Below are positions 1-10,190 of a stretch of DNA of 64,000 nt, piece after piece. The DNA is taken from positions 682,001 to 746,000 of the forward strand of contig CM074149.1 in assembly GCA_037178625.1 (NCBI GenBank). Direction: 5' to 3'. This DNA is from Skeletonema tropicum. Its lineage: Eukaryota > Bacillariophyta > Thalassiosirophyceae > Thalassiosirales > Thalassiosiraceae. Position 1 is the first letter of the stretch; every line of letters begins with the position of its first letter. Made by a program: the position numbers and the translations under genes. The notes beneath the pieces were generated by a model. It was given only the letters and a program-made list of their open reading frames with translations, was not told the DNA's origin and did not search any database.

Positions 1-163
1 CAAAAAGAGAACGTTTCCTATCAAGATCTGCCGCTTTATTTGCCTCTTTCTGCCTCTTCTTTGCTAATTCCTCCTCCGGCAAAGCCTGCGGCTTCAAATG
101 ACCATCATCACCGGTGCTGCCGGGGGCTGGTGCTGTTGTGCGTGGATCTTTGGATTTCTCCAT
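1..163 (-). CDS. N-terminal part of a gene running off the left edge
   Basis: An ATG on the minus strand at 163 opens a frame that stays open to base 1, giving 54 residues before the window ends. The first ~25 residues are Pro/Thr/Gly-rich; residues ~28-54 are strongly charged (EEELAKKRQKEANKAADLDR), which looks like the start of a coiled coil. No family can be named from this fragment. The long open frame and the charged composition support coding, but a first exon boundary inside it cannot be excluded. Confidence 0.5.
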   Translation of the reverse strand, partial: MEKSKDPRTTAPAPGSTGDDGHLKPQALPEEELAKKRQKEANKAADLDRKRSLF

Positions 164-539
164 TGTGTTGAAAGACAGAATAGGGCGAAAGACCGAATTA
201 ATACACGGATGGCGACAAAAATAATGCAACACAGCAACAGCCACTACTGAATCTGTCTGTAGTGTTGGCAGGGCGAGGGAGCTGTCGGCAAGTACATAGT
301 AGTGTCGGCTGTCGGCCATGCTGGTGCGGTGAGCTCAACGCATCGCATCCTGGTGGAAGGAAGGCTCTGGCGGACTTTTTGAGATGGTGTCCTGTCACAT
401 CATGTAGACTTTGTACGTAGGAACTAGTAAATAATCAGGGATATTTTTTGGGATATTTTGCAGGGGTGGGCGGGCTACCTGGCCGAAACGCTAATGGGCG
501 AAGACGAAGACACCTCGACCGACCATGACACGATATCGC
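164..539. other. Intergenic, no gene seen
   Basis: This stretch lies upstream of the left-edge gene. Open frames here are short and show no recognisable domain. It may hold that gene's promoter, but no element was identified. Confidence 0.4.
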
Positions 540-1003
540 TGCTATGCAGCAGTAGATAAGGAGGGGCATGAAGTAATTACAAAGGCAACCAACCCGCCCC
601 CTCGCCTCTAATATGATTAAAGACGACGGCTTAGTCACCTGGAGCGGAAGGAAACGCCACGACGTCGCCTACACGGTACAAAAAGTTTGCATAATTATTC
701 GTTTCCGTCGAACAAACAATCGACTACAATTCAATGCAAACGGCGAAGATATCGATCAAACAAGCATTAAAAATTCATTATTACGATAACATGCATTTGT
801 GGGAGCCATATTAATGATAGATTGAGGGGAATATGACATTTATCAAGTATTACTTCTAATAATTTACATCACATACCAACAATTAAAAATAACATAGCCT
901 ATCTGATACTTTAAACTCTGTATTATGTACCACCAACACATGCACATCCATTAGAAGCGTATGATTGAATGGTACATGAATAACAACTCATTTGTTGTTA
1001 TTG
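540..1003 (+). repeat. Dispersed ~460 bp repeat, copy 1
   Basis: This AT-rich segment is an inverted, diverged copy of 26230-26665. Shared blocks include the region around 600-760 (TCGTTTCCGTCGAACA, GGCAACCAACC) and 770-1000 (AGTAATACTTGATAAAT read on the minus strand). Both copies fade into unrelated sequence at their edges, and no coding frame runs through them. The second copy lies inside a TTAA-flanked element; no matching ends were found around this one. Confidence 0.65.
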
Positions 1004-1971
1004 ACTTTGTTGTTATCGGCTATCTCGAGTGCTGATTGTTGCGTACTCTGGATGTGAAAATTAAATTATGTCGGTCGACATGTGTATTGGCGATGGTAGC
1101 GCCGAGAATAATAACGGTCGAGAGAACATCGTCGGAATAATAATCTAAAATAATGTGAAGTAAGTATCTGCTATGTTGTTGCTGCAGTAGTAGCCCTCTC
1201 TAGTAGGCGTTACTTCATCATCGTGGAGTTCTTTTTCAAGCAAGCCCTTGCCAGAATCCTAGGATTCGGACGGCATGTTTTATCGAATCCTAGGATTCGG
1301 AGCAGGAATCCTAGGATTCGGAAATCCAAGGATTCGATGTAACAGATCTACTAAAATTCATGTACTTCAAGAGCTTTGAATTACTCCTACGCTGAGTCGC
1401 TTGTCGCTTTCTCATCGGTGGCGTGCTGCTTCATCAATTTTCTCTATGTGAGCGAAACAAGACCACAATTGGGGCATGAGGTGCATACGTTGAAGGTTGA
1501 CTGAAGCTTGAAGCCAAGACGGAATGCTCAAGTCTGCAGGTCCGATTTAAATGCATGTATCAGCTTGCATGTGAATTGGATGAGGCAACGTTGATATATT
1601 CAAATAATGACAATGACAATGACAATGACACGACATGGATGACTGATGACTTCAATGCGACAATCCTTGACTCAACCGAGGCAGAACCAACCAAAACTTT
1701 GCTTGACCTTACACCAATCAATGCTTTCACTGCTGTTTCGATTGTTTCATCAGTCTTGCAAAATGCTGCTCTAATGAACTCGTCGGATGCGCCTTTCATT
1801 GCCCTTTCCCTTGAAAAGAATTGACTCGATGGTATACATTCTGTTCACAGTGATTAGCCCGCTAGAAGCGAGAGGTTGATATATAATGAATATGCTCGAT
1901 GTGTATTACTATCTATTTACATTGAAAGTATGTACCTTGCTCCGCCAAACACTTTCCCGGACTGCAAATCG
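1004..1971. other. Intergenic, no convincing gene
   Basis: Apart from the palindrome cluster, this interval contains a short AATGAC microsatellite near 1603-1632. An 89-codon plus-strand frame across the microsatellite (1555-1824) has no recognisable domain and was not accepted. Confidence 0.4.
1254..1335. promoter_or_regulatory. Cluster of 14-bp palindromes
   Basis: The perfect palindrome GAATCCTAGGATTC occurs at 1254-1267, 1285-1298 and 1306-1319. A degenerate copy (AAATCCAAGGATTC) follows at 1322-1335. The start-to-start spacings are 31, 21 and 16 bp, close to 3, 2 and 1.5 helical turns. This could be a binding array for a dimeric DNA-binding protein. No gene start is near enough to assign a target. 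Confidence 0.4.
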
Positions 1972-3060
1972 TTAACCTGACGTCACCCACAAACTAAAAC
2001 TCATGCTCTGCTGCGCCTGTTGCTGCTTCAACATCCTCCTCTCTTCTCGCAGCTCATTCAAGCTCTCCTTCCTCTCTAACCGTATATTTGCAACTGCTTG
2101 CAATACACACTGCAAATCTTGAACTGATACGTTTGGATTAGCTGAAAGACGACGATGACGTTCTCTATCGGAGAGTTTTAGAGGTCTTCTTCTTGAGGAT
2201 GAGGAGGAGGAGGATATACTTGAGAGATTGGAGGTCGAGGATGATTTACTTGAGAGATTGCTTCTACCATTGTTGATGAAATCAAGAGCTGATGTAGGAG
2301 AGGTAGGACTATCCCTCGCAGGATTCACATTGATCTCGTCATCATCGTCATCCAACTTGGATATCTTTTCGTTTGGATTGTATCTCCATCCCAAACTAAG
2401 TGGTACGCCACAAGACACGGATGGATTATCACCAAGTGTCACTTCATATTCTCGAACTTGAAGATGGGAAAAGGACACGTTGCGTGGCATCATTGGCTTA
2501 AACTCTTCATTCATGTGGCTCGACGAAGTGCTCGAAGTGTTGCTCTTGCAGTTAATCGCAGGTGAGGATGAAGCAGCAGCAGCTCGTTTCACCTTGCTGC
2601 TGCTACTACTGTTGTCATTGGACGTAGCACCATTATTTATGAAGAAAGAACCAAAGCAATCAGTCGCTGAGCTCCTACTACGATGCAAATTATGCATTGA
2701 CTGTTGCAACATGCTTGTACTGGACGAAGAACTAAGACATGATTTCAGTGTCAAATCTGTCCCAGTGCGGCGGATAGGAGGCAGTGGTGTCTCTGCTGCC
2801 GACGCGGAAAACTCTTCATTGTGTTCGCTTACCCGTTCTTGATGTGAAGAGATGATAGATGATACTGGCGGCGTTGGTCTATCGAGGAGTGATCGACCGG
2901 CTGCAGCTGCACGCGCATTGAGTGGATTAGTGGTAGAGGAAGGTGGTTGCTGCGGCTCGAAGGCGCCCCATCCTGCATTAGGTGGAAAGATCGACCGACG
3001 AGGAGAGTGAAGCTGATGCTGTTGAACGATGTGACTTTTGGAGGATTGAGATCTCTTCAT
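1972..3060 (-). CDS. Ser-rich protein with conserved diatom-type '[12 protein letters not shown]' motif
   Basis: A 362-residue protein starting at the first true ATG (3060); the frame is open further upstream but has no other ATG. Most of it is low complexity, with long Ser runs and short Asp runs. One conserved block stands out at about residues 200-225: [20 protein letters not shown] followed by a Gly/Pro stretch and LGWRY. From general knowledge, this block recurs in many otherwise unrelated diatom and stramenopile proteins of unknown function. The C-terminus is a charged helix ([19 protein letters not shown]) ending in a Gln-rich tail. No transmembrane segment or enzyme domain is visible. 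Function is unknown. Confidence 0.7.
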   Translation of the reverse strand: MKRSQSSKSHIVQQHQLHSPRRSIFPPNAGWGAFEPQQPPSSTTNPLNARAAAAGRSLLDRPTPPVSSIISSHQERVSEHNEEFSASAAETPLPPIRRTGTDLTLKSCLSSSSSTSMLQQSMHNLHRSRSSATDCFGSFFINNGATSNDNSSSSSKVKRAAAASSSPAINCKSNTSSTSSSHMNEEFKPMMPRNVSFSHLQVREYEVTLGDNPSVSCGVPLSLGWRYNPNEKISKLDDDDDEINVNPARDSPTSPTSALDFINNGRSNLSSKSSSTSNLSSISSSSSSSRRRPLKLSDRERHRRLSANPNVSVQDLQCVLQAVANIRLERKESLNELREERRMLKQQQAQQSMSFSLWVTSG

Positions 3061-3610
3061 GACGATTTTGCTGAATAATTTGGTGAGGTGAGGAGGTGAG
3101 TTGCTTTTTGTGGTACTTTTTGTAAGCAGTGAAGTAATCGTAATGAATGGTGCAACAACTGCACAAATTGTTGGGTTCAAGGTAAGCAGTAGGTAGGTGT
3201 CATGTCAGAGAATGGATGATTGATTGACACTTGACATAAGTGATTGAGGAATGTTGCTGTCACAGAATTTTACCATATGTAGTGCAAAGCAAGTGAGAAG
3301 CGCAGATGAAAATACATCATTCCACAGGTCACAGTGATGATGCGTGTACATCTTTTTCCATGTCACATTGAGAAGTTTACCAATTCGTCGGTCTCGGACA
3401 CAAGATAAACAACATGTTGTCTGAAGCTGAAGAGGCGAGGAGCAATTACCAAATGTCGCTTGTGAGTACAATATGGAGCGGTGTCTATGGAGGAAGAATA
3501 CAGCCACACTACTTGTGTACTCTGTTATTATCTGTTACCATAAAACGACGACGCATGACATCCACACTCGACTTGAACTTGAACAAGTTCAAGTTCTTGA
3601 ACACCTTACT

Positions 3611-6364
3611 TCATAGACCCAAAAGCATCCGAAGATACTCCTGCTCTTTCACTTCATTTTTGCCAAGGTTGTCCCACTCCCAATATGGTACGGATACAAG
3701 CTCTATACCGTCAATTGATGGGACTTGCCTCCTCTTTAGAATAGTCTTGGCAAGTGGCTTCTCACTTCGACCGATAAAATGAGATGGGCCGTCTACTTCG
3801 ATACCAACTTTCTTTCCATTCACTTCTACGACTGCATCTATGCGATATCCGCTATCCATGAGCACCTCTTCTTTTGGTTCGAGACCAATTGAAGATAGTT
3901 GCGCCACCACATTCTGCTGCAGCTCTGAGACATGTGTGTCTTGAGAAACGAAGGCGTTGTAGCACCTCTCTTGAAGGTGCATTGGCAATCCAGAATTGAA
4001 CTTCTCCTTCGTTTGCCACAAATGCCACTGGCGGAGCTGTGAGAATTCTATCGCTTCAAATCTATCCTTCTCTGCAACACACTTGTTGATGAAATGATCG
4101 TTGAAAAGTTTCGGTGCATCAACATCAGCTACTGCATACGCCCACGCAATATTGGCAATCTCTTGATTGGTGTAGGAATCAACCAATTCCGCCGCATTTG
4201 ACTCAAATGATAAGAACAGCTGCTTGTCGATGATACCCACAGTAGCGTATGCCCAAAGTAGATTGGCAATATCCTGAGAGTTGAAACAGCCCTTACGTTG
4301 CACAGCAGTCTTGGCGACTTCCTCGAACAGATTGGGGTGAGAGACTTGAGAAGTAGAGTATGCCCACACTGTGTTTGAAAGATCTTGTGAGTTGAATCGA
4401 TCGAGTATGTTTGATTGAACAATTTGATTGGCCACCACCTTGAATAGTTTTGGATGAGAGACTTGAGAAGTAGCGTATGCCCATACAGTGTTGGTAAGAT
4501 GCTGTGGCTCGAATTGATCCAAAATATCTGATATGACGATGTGATTGGCCACCACCTCAAATAGTCTTGAATGAGGAACACTAGCAGTAGCGTATGCCCA
4601 CACTGTGATGGAAAGATTCTGTGGCTTGAATCTTTTTAAGATGTCAGATTGAACTATGCAATTGGCCACCTTCTCAAACATCCCTGGATGATTGATTCCT
4701 GCAGTAGCGTATGCCCAAACCGTATTAGCAAGATTCTGTGGGATGAATCCATTCAAGATCTCAGATTCTACTATGCGATTGGCCACCCTCTCGAACAGTC
4801 TTCGATGAGGAATATTAGCAGTAGCGAATGCCCACACTGTATTGGTAAGTTCCTGTGGCTTGAATCCATACAAGACATCTAGTCGTGCAGCATGATTTGC
4901 CACCTTCTCAAATAACTTTGGATGATGAATACCAGCTTTTGCGAAGGCCCACACTGTATTGGAAAGTTCCTGTGGCTTGAACTCTCCCAAATGCTCCTGT
5001 GCAACAACTTGATCTCCCATTGCTTCAAATAGTGGAGGATGTGGCTTGCCTACTGTCGCATAGGCCCACACAATATTGGATATGCCTTGTGGGATGAAGT
5101 CAGCGCGACGCCGTGCTGCTTGCGTTGCGAGATGATCAAAGAGGTCACTTCCATCGTCAAACTCAGGCACATACTTGATCAGAGCGTATGCGTAAGCAAT
5201 GTTTGATAAATGTCTCGCATCGAAGTAATCGAGTTTGTCTCTTGCTGCACTAGCAAGGGATAAAAAGAGTTCCTTCTTCGGTGTCATGTCACTATTCAAC
5301 AAACGACTACTCAGCATATCAACAATATCTTCTTCACGCCCACTCCATCTCCCACAATTCTTACGTAATACATCTACAAGTTTGGCCATGCTGTAGATCG
5401 TTTGAGACAAGTCTATTGGACCATGCAAACTCAGCGTATTCGTTGTATGCTCGAATATTTGGTTGAGGTGGGAATCCATCTGCTCATAGTACGGACTACA
5501 CTGCTTGTATTTTCCCAATTGTTTCGACACTTTGTTCCAGAACGCAGCAGTCGATGATGGCTTCAGAATGGCAAGATTGTCGTATGCGATCTGAATCAAT
5601 TTCGGAATGGTGTGACTATTATGGAACGAAGGTGCTGATTGACGTTGGTGCAATGCAGGATTGGAAGAGAAGTTTTGTCGATATGCGAGTTGACGATGCT
5701 CATGAGAAGTGCCCTTTGAATGCTCGTGGCGGCAGCGTGACTGCGGATTGTAATAGCTGTGACGATTGTTTGTGTTACTCATACGACATTCATAAGATGT
5801 ATCAGTGTAGTTTGCGGAGTTTTCTTTTTGATGGTATTCATTTACTGGAGAACGATGCATACCCGCTCCGTTGATAGATATATTATGTTCGTAATCATAA
5901 CTTCTAACATCCTTAGGTCTTCCATCACCGAAGCTCCTTGGACGGCTAGATCGCTCATACCTATTATCGATTTTAGCATCGTGGTGGCGACGTGCAGGAG
6001 AGCGAGATCGTTTGCGAGAGTGAGACGAGTTTCGCTGGTAAGATTGATTACTGGAAGAGCAAGAGGTTTGTCGCGGAGAAAGAGGATCGCACGAGGGAGT
6101 GCGGTGGCTCCAATAACGAGGCGCATAGTCACTACTCCTGGAACGATGATGATATTGATCACTTCTTGCATCATGTCTCATGCCTCGTTCGTCATGACGA
6201 TTATTTCGCTCATCATGAAAGTCATATGAACGACCACGACTCCGTCCACGAGAGGGAGAGGGAGCTCGATGGTGGCTGCGTCCTCGACCACCGACATGGT
6301 TGTTTCTGTTGCTGCCGCCGCGATCCTGAGGACGCATGTAGTAATTGAATGATTGACCGGACAT
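3611..6364 (-). CDS. RAPa1: OPR-like repeat protein with C-terminal RAP domain
   Basis: A 917-residue open frame starting at MSGQSFNYY (ATG at 6364), the start shared by all three RAPa copies. Residues ~1-130 are Arg/Ser/Gly/His-rich (SRGRSRGRS, RKRSRSPARR), like an RS domain. Residues ~390-790 hold about ten 39-residue helical repeats of the form F.PQ.L.NTVWAYATAGI.HP.LFE.VANHIV. The C-terminus is a RAP domain (GIEVDGPSHF, LKRRQVPSIDG, VPYWEW). RAP/OPR proteins usually bind specific organellar transcripts, the RAP part having an endonuclease-like fold. The basic RS-like tail is unusual for an organelle protein, so targeting is uncertain. It forms the outer end of the left inverted arm; its partner is at 53.7-56.6 kb. 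Confidence 0.85.
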   Translation of the reverse strand: MSGQSFNYYMRPQDRGGSNRNNHVGGRGRSHHRAPSPSRGRSRGRSYDFHDERNNRHDERGMRHDARSDQYHHRSRSSDYAPRYWSHRTPSCDPLSPRQTSCSSSNQSYQRNSSHSRKRSRSPARRHHDAKIDNRYERSSRPRSFGDGRPKDVRSYDYEHNISINGAGMHRSPVNEYHQKENSANYTDTSYECRMSNTNNRHSYYNPQSRCRHEHSKGTSHEHRQLAYRQNFSSNPALHQRQSAPSFHNSHTIPKLIQIAYDNLAILKPSSTAAFWNKVSKQLGKYKQCSPYYEQMDSHLNQIFEHTTNTLSLHGPIDLSQTIYSMAKLVDVLRKNCGRWSGREEDIVDMLSSRLLNSDMTPKKELFLSLASAARDKLDYFDARHLSNIAYAYALIKYVPEFDDGSDLFDHLATQAARRRADFIPQGISNIVWAYATVGKPHPPLFEAMGDQVVAQEHLGEFKPQELSNTVWAFAKAGIHHPKLFEKVANHAARLDVLYGFKPQELTNTVWAFATANIPHRRLFERVANRIVESEILNGFIPQNLANTVWAYATAGINHPGMFEKVANCIVQSDILKRFKPQNLSITVWAYATASVPHSRLFEVVANHIVISDILDQFEPQHLTNTVWAYATSQVSHPKLFKVVANQIVQSNILDRFNSQDLSNTVWAYSTSQVSHPNLFEEVAKTAVQRKGCFNSQDIANLLWAYATVGIIDKQLFLSFESNAAELVDSYTNQEIANIAWAYAVADVDAPKLFNDHFINKCVAEKDRFEAIEFSQLRQWHLWQTKEKFNSGLPMHLQERCYNAFVSQDTHVSELQQNVVAQLSSIGLEPKEEVLMDSGYRIDAVVEVNGKKVGIEVDGPSHFIGRSEKPLAKTILKRRQVPSIDGIELVSVPYWEWDNLGKNEVKEQEYLRMLLGL

Positions 6365-7032
6365 GCTGAATTGAATAAAGTGAAGTCTTTGACAACAATC
6401 ACATGGCAACGAGGAGGATTGTGAGTTCGACGGCAGTTGCTTTTTTCTGAGATTGAGACGTATCTATGTACCAAAGGGTGCAAGTACCATAGGGTGTACA
6501 CAAAGTTACTACGTATGCGCTACCCGAGCATGCCTCGAGCGACAACTGGATGAGAGTAGATTCCACCTATTTGATATCGTGATTGCAGTGTATAGATCTC
6601 TGAGAGAGGATGCTATTATTCGTGTGTCTTATCAGTTATCTCTACTTTCGATCTTCTTGTGCATGATCATGATGGAAACTGCTCATTTGGCCGTAATTCT
6701 CCCAAGTACGTAGGGGCATGGGATGATCCAGCTATCACAGAGCTATCATCTGCCACTCATTACCATTGCTCATAGTCAATAGCATTCAATGTATTACTGT
6801 CCAAGCTTCGTCGTGAGCCTGAGTCAAAGTTGAGTTTCGTAATTCCGCGTTCTTGTCCGTCCGATGTCCCTGTGTCCGTTGTCCGTCCGTCGTCCCAAGG
6901 GCTCTTCTATCATCTATCTGTATCTTGGTGTTGTTGAGAGCATATCTAATGATAATGCTTTCCTCAATGTTGTACCGATTTGTTTCGCTGCTTCGACATT
7001 GTCTTCCAGCTTCGACTCTTCCTCCATTGTTC
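6365..7032. other. RAPa1 upstream spacer, part of the inverted duplication
   Basis: This sequence is recognisable in inverted, diverged form at about 53120-53736. Shared stretches include TCTGAGAGAGGATGCTATT, GGATGATCCAGCTATCACA and a run of TCCG-rich repeats near 6860-6895. Conservation upstream of both RAPa genes may reflect a promoter or only the age of the duplication. No gene was found in it. Confidence 0.6.
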
Positions 7033-7251
7033 AGGTTCATCCTGATTTTCAGTACACAGTTAGGCATTTTGAAGGATTTCTCCCTAATAGTCTGTACAGA
7101 ATTTATCCCATCGCCAGATTTATGACTGCTGGCTTTGTTCTAGCTTTTTCTAGCTTGTTGAGCCCTGGCCGGCGGCGTCTGATGTTTTCAGTACAGGATA
7201 TTTGACTGGTAGATATGGATACAGGGCTGAGTGTTCTGGGCATGTGCATAG

Positions 7252-7938
7252 AAAAATATCCGTCACAGAAATCAACACCTCCGCACAATAGAAAAGCACC
7301 ATGATCTACGTCTACGCACCCCCCGCCCCGGCAGCACTGGAAGTAGCCGAGGCAGCACATCCTCCGCCTCAAGTAGTCCAGCTGCCGCAGCAGCCGTTCC
7401 TGCTAATGTTAACCACCTTCTCAACAACGCAATAACGGCGGCTATTAATGACACCAGGGCCGATGTTGCATCTCCACCAGAACCCGACAGCCCGGTTGGT
7501 CAAGGCGATGCCAACAACAACGCAGAAGAAGAAAACTTCGATTTTGACGAACATGAGCAAACAAATGAATTTCTACGCTCAATCAGGGAAGTAATGACCG
7601 TTGAAGGCATTGAATAGAACACAAGGGCAAAATCTACATTTGACACGCATCAAAATGAAAACACGCGTTTCATCGTATGGCTCTTCTACAACTACGAGCG
7701 TCTTATTCACGATGAGTTGTCTCGTGATTTGCATGAAGTCATCGAAACAGTCAACTATGATGTTATGTTGAAAAGGAAGTATCGAGGCAAGAAATCAGTA
7801 GAGGAGAGAAAGAATCATTACTTGTTTCAACTTCTCCGGAACAAAGTCAAGTTCTCGAATGCATCTTCACGAAGGAGCGACTTGAAAAGTTTCCTACCAT
7901 CTATAGATTCCTTGAAATTGGTCTTGCTAGTTTCCTGA
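7252..7938 (+). pseudogene. N-terminal Crypton/recombinase-like fragment
   Basis: One plus-strand frame runs from 7252 to 7938, interrupted by a single in-frame TAG at 7615-7617. The first part is Ser/Ala/Pro-rich and acidic (EEENFDFDEHE). After the stop it reads ENTRFIVWLFYNYERLIHDEL and continues through a charged helix. That pattern resembles the region in front of the catalytic core in diatom Crypton tyrosine recombinases. The frame then ends before any recombinase catalytic residues (R-H-R-Y) appear. Family placement comes from remembered pattern and should be treated as tentative. Confidence 0.45.
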
Positions 7939-8005
7939 TCCACTCGAAGACTATTAGCGAACGTCTCCCATCCAATTCGACTCTTCTACATCACCACTCT
8001 TCACA

Positions 8006-8782
8006 ATGCTTAAGCAACACGTGCGTATTGCAATGCCGTGGGATGGTCACCACAAATATTTTTCTAAGCCAACTGGCATCCCTCCGCATGTTATCAACTA
8101 CCAACACTATGCCGAGATTAAGGAAATGATAAAGAAACTACCACAGCAGTTTGAAGAATCACTCGATGCGAGGCAATTCAACGGCAGCATCTCGCTTCCA
8201 CAAATGAAGCAATTTATTAAGGAGGCACAGAGTGAAGAGACTGCGAGGATGGCTGCTGATATTGCATTTATGAAGAAGGCTATGGAGGATAGTAAGCTGT
8301 TGCCTGCGGATTCGGATTCCTCGCCGGATGAATTGGGGGACGCTGCTTGCGGCAGTCAGTTCGATCATCACTATCACCCTGATGGTGTATTCCGAAAGGT
8401 ACCGCCTGGTTGGACGTTTCCTATGAACCAACTTCAGCAAATGTACCAATACTGGCATTGTGGTGATCAGCTGCAGAAGATATGTCCCATGAAACACTTC
8501 CGTAGCGTTGATGTGTCTTTCTTGGGCGACAGCGCACGCATTCGTCTGAACGAGGTGAAACAGTTGATGGAGATTATTGATAAGACAGCAAGTCGGAATG
8601 GGACAAAGCAAACGAAGAAGATGAATATGTCAACTACAAACACTTGCTTCCTCCGTGGAAAGGCTGGACTAAAGATTCCTACTACAACTCCTACTGGAAG
8701 GGAGAGAGATATAGGTAGATTGAAATGGTCATCAGCAATCACTTATTTGCCTAAAGAGCCGAAGAGGAGGCGAGTCACCTAG
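8006..8782 (+). CDS. GCR1_C-like DNA-binding protein, C-terminal part of the Crypton-like element
   Basis: A 258-residue open frame with a true ATG. Residues ~1-35 (MPWDGHHKYFSKPTGIPPHV) resemble the segment after the recombinase core in Crypton elements. Residues ~125-200 (GVFRKVPPGWTFPMNQLQQM, then YQYWHCGD and a basic C-terminal helix) fit the GCR1_C fold, a DNA-binding domain of yeast Gcr1 and of many Cryptons. The tail is basic (PKEPKRRRVT), a possible nuclear localisation signal. It is in a different frame from the fragment upstream. The frame has no internal stop although the element has lost its core, so it could be a retained DNA-binding protein or just young debris. Confidence 0.5.
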   Translation: MLKQHVRIAMPWDGHHKYFSKPTGIPPHVINYQHYAEIKEMIKKLPQQFEESLDARQFNGSISLPQMKQFIKEAQSEETARMAADIAFMKKAMEDSKLLPADSDSSPDELGDAACGSQFDHHYHPDGVFRKVPPGWTFPMNQLQQMYQYWHCGDQLQKICPMKHFRSVDVSFLGDSARIRLNEVKQLMEIIDKTASRNGTKQTKKMNMSTTNTCFLRGKAGLKIPTTTPTGRERDIGRLKWSSAITYLPKEPKRRRVT

Positions 8783-8998
8783 TTAAATAACTTGTCTATA
8801 ACGAAATATTAGTAGGAGAGTATGATCATTGTGTGCTCATGAAGATTCCCATCGTAGTGGTTAAAATCTGAGAGAGGGGGAGTGGTGTTGAGAGTTGAGA
8901 CAGTGAGGGAGTGATCTTTGCCCCCTTGCCCCCTTTTCTTTTTGGTCTGTCCATACTTCTTTTCTCTGAGATATGTACTGAAAATATCTTTCATATCT

Positions 8999-9690
8999 GG
9001 TCATGTACTGAATCCAACCTTCTCAAATCCCATGAAGAATCCCATTTTTCATGCGTCTCAGTTTCAGCTGCGTCAAACTTCTTCAGTCTCTGCCAGACTT
9101 ACCTTATCAGCACTCTCTTTGTTTCGTGCCATTGTACAGTACTGCTCCAAACCGCAGTACCGCATTGTCTACTACTACTCATTCCGACTTGTGCATGTGC
9201 TACTCATCTCTACAATACCTCTACTGCACTATTGTTCGTACCGCCCTTGTTTACTCTTCTGTCGATGTCTCCTGTACCGACTTGCTGGCTTGCCCACTGC
9301 TAAGTATGCTGAATATAAACTCCTGAATCACGAGCATGAGAATGCTGAGCTACATCTTCACTTCACTCTTTCCAGCTTGACATTGTCATGTTTCATCATG
9401 TGACCTTCATGCATCATATCACAATCACCTTACTTACGTTCAGTGCTACATGTACCACAAGATTCACACACTACGGACAACACCGTGTCATTATCTCAGT
9501 CACTTCTGTGAGAGAATGTCGAGTATCAATCAACACTCTCCCCGCTTGACATTCACATCATCATACATTGACTCCATTTCGCCATGTCCATGCTAACAAA
9601 GACACTCAGTATGGAATTGATACAAGTTCTTCTGCGCCGTCAATCTTTTGGAATAGTTCTGGCTAGAGGGAGACGTACTTCTACCTATCA
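8999..9690. other. Arm spacer without gene
   Basis: Bases ~9000-9400 match the right arm in inverted form at about 51505-51704 and 52895-53110; the right arm is interrupted there by a 1.2 kb insertion. Plus-strand frames here (8911-9403) overlap one another, are Cys/Leu-rich and have no domain, so they were not called. Confidence 0.5.
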
Positions 9691-9715
9691 AACGAGAGAA
9701 CAACTGTTTGTATCG

Positions 9716-9848
9716 ATGATGCCCATACCAAGGGTAAATAAATGCCCATACTTAGTAGCGTATGACCAAAGTAGATTATGAATGTCTTGAAAGTTGAGTT
9801 TTTCGTACATATTGGATTTGGATAGCAGCCTTGGCGACTTCCTCGAGC
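9716..9848 (-). pseudogene. Relic of a RAP-gene repeat unit
   Basis: On the minus strand this stretch matches the late repeat units of RAPa1 near 4222-4330 (EEVAKAA, then LWSYAT-like residues, then an altered TMGIIDKQLF). It has stops and shifts and is only about 130 bp long. It shows that RAP genes were duplicated and lost here before the present copies. Confidence 0.6.
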
Positions 9849-10190
9849 AGAGATTGGCTGGGGAGGACTCTTGAGTGGGTGACCTAGTTTGATCGGGCAG
9901 TGAGCAGTGACAAGACCAACGATGCGAAAGGCCACTCTACTTTCTCAAACAATGAACTGTACCATATGTTATGTAGGTACTACTCACTTATTCCCACGTT
10001 TTAGATACATTTTTTTCAAAGATTAGATTCTTTCTTCGAAATAAGTGAAAGAATGGCAACTATGAACTGGGAAAGTGAGCCGTGCATGCTCATACTTCTG
10101 AGCCGAATGGAGGTAGCAGTAGCACAGTAACCTCCTGTGTATCCATCTATCCATACCATTGACTTGAAAAAGATCGAAGAATGCAGTACC

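Larger units (their letters stand above)
7033..8998 (+). mobile_element. Decayed Crypton-like (tyrosine recombinase) insertion
   Basis: The right arm reads continuously from the CCTCCATTG block near 53115 to the TGTACTGAATCC-like block near 53090. In the left arm the same two blocks are separated by about 1.96 kb, so this is an insertion in the left arm. It carries two protein fragments typical of diatom/oomycete Crypton-type elements. These are an N-terminal recombinase-like segment (7252-7938) and a GCR1_C-like DNA-binding segment (8006-8782). The catalytic core expected between them is missing. The motif TTTTCAGTACA occurs near the left end (7052, and a variant near 7185) and inverted near the right end (8975). 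Confidence 0.5.

Noticed and set aside
1254..1335. CRISPR-like spaced repeats
   Set aside because: Spacers are far too short and unequal, and the genome is eukaryotic.
1555..1824. 89-codon plus-strand frame
   Set aside because: Spans an AATGAC microsatellite and shows no domain or conserved relative in the window.
4129..4882. Several long frames inside RAP repeats on both strands
   Set aside because: The 117-bp repeat unit is open in more than one frame; these are shadows of the RAP coding frame.
8911..9403. Overlapping plus-strand frames of 90-160 codons
   Set aside because: Three overlapping frames with Cys/Leu/Ser-rich composition and no domain; the sequence is duplicated spacer.
10137..10190. 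18-residue N-terminal extension of the GST
   Set aside because: Begins with GTG; the ATG at 10191 is shared with the second copy.
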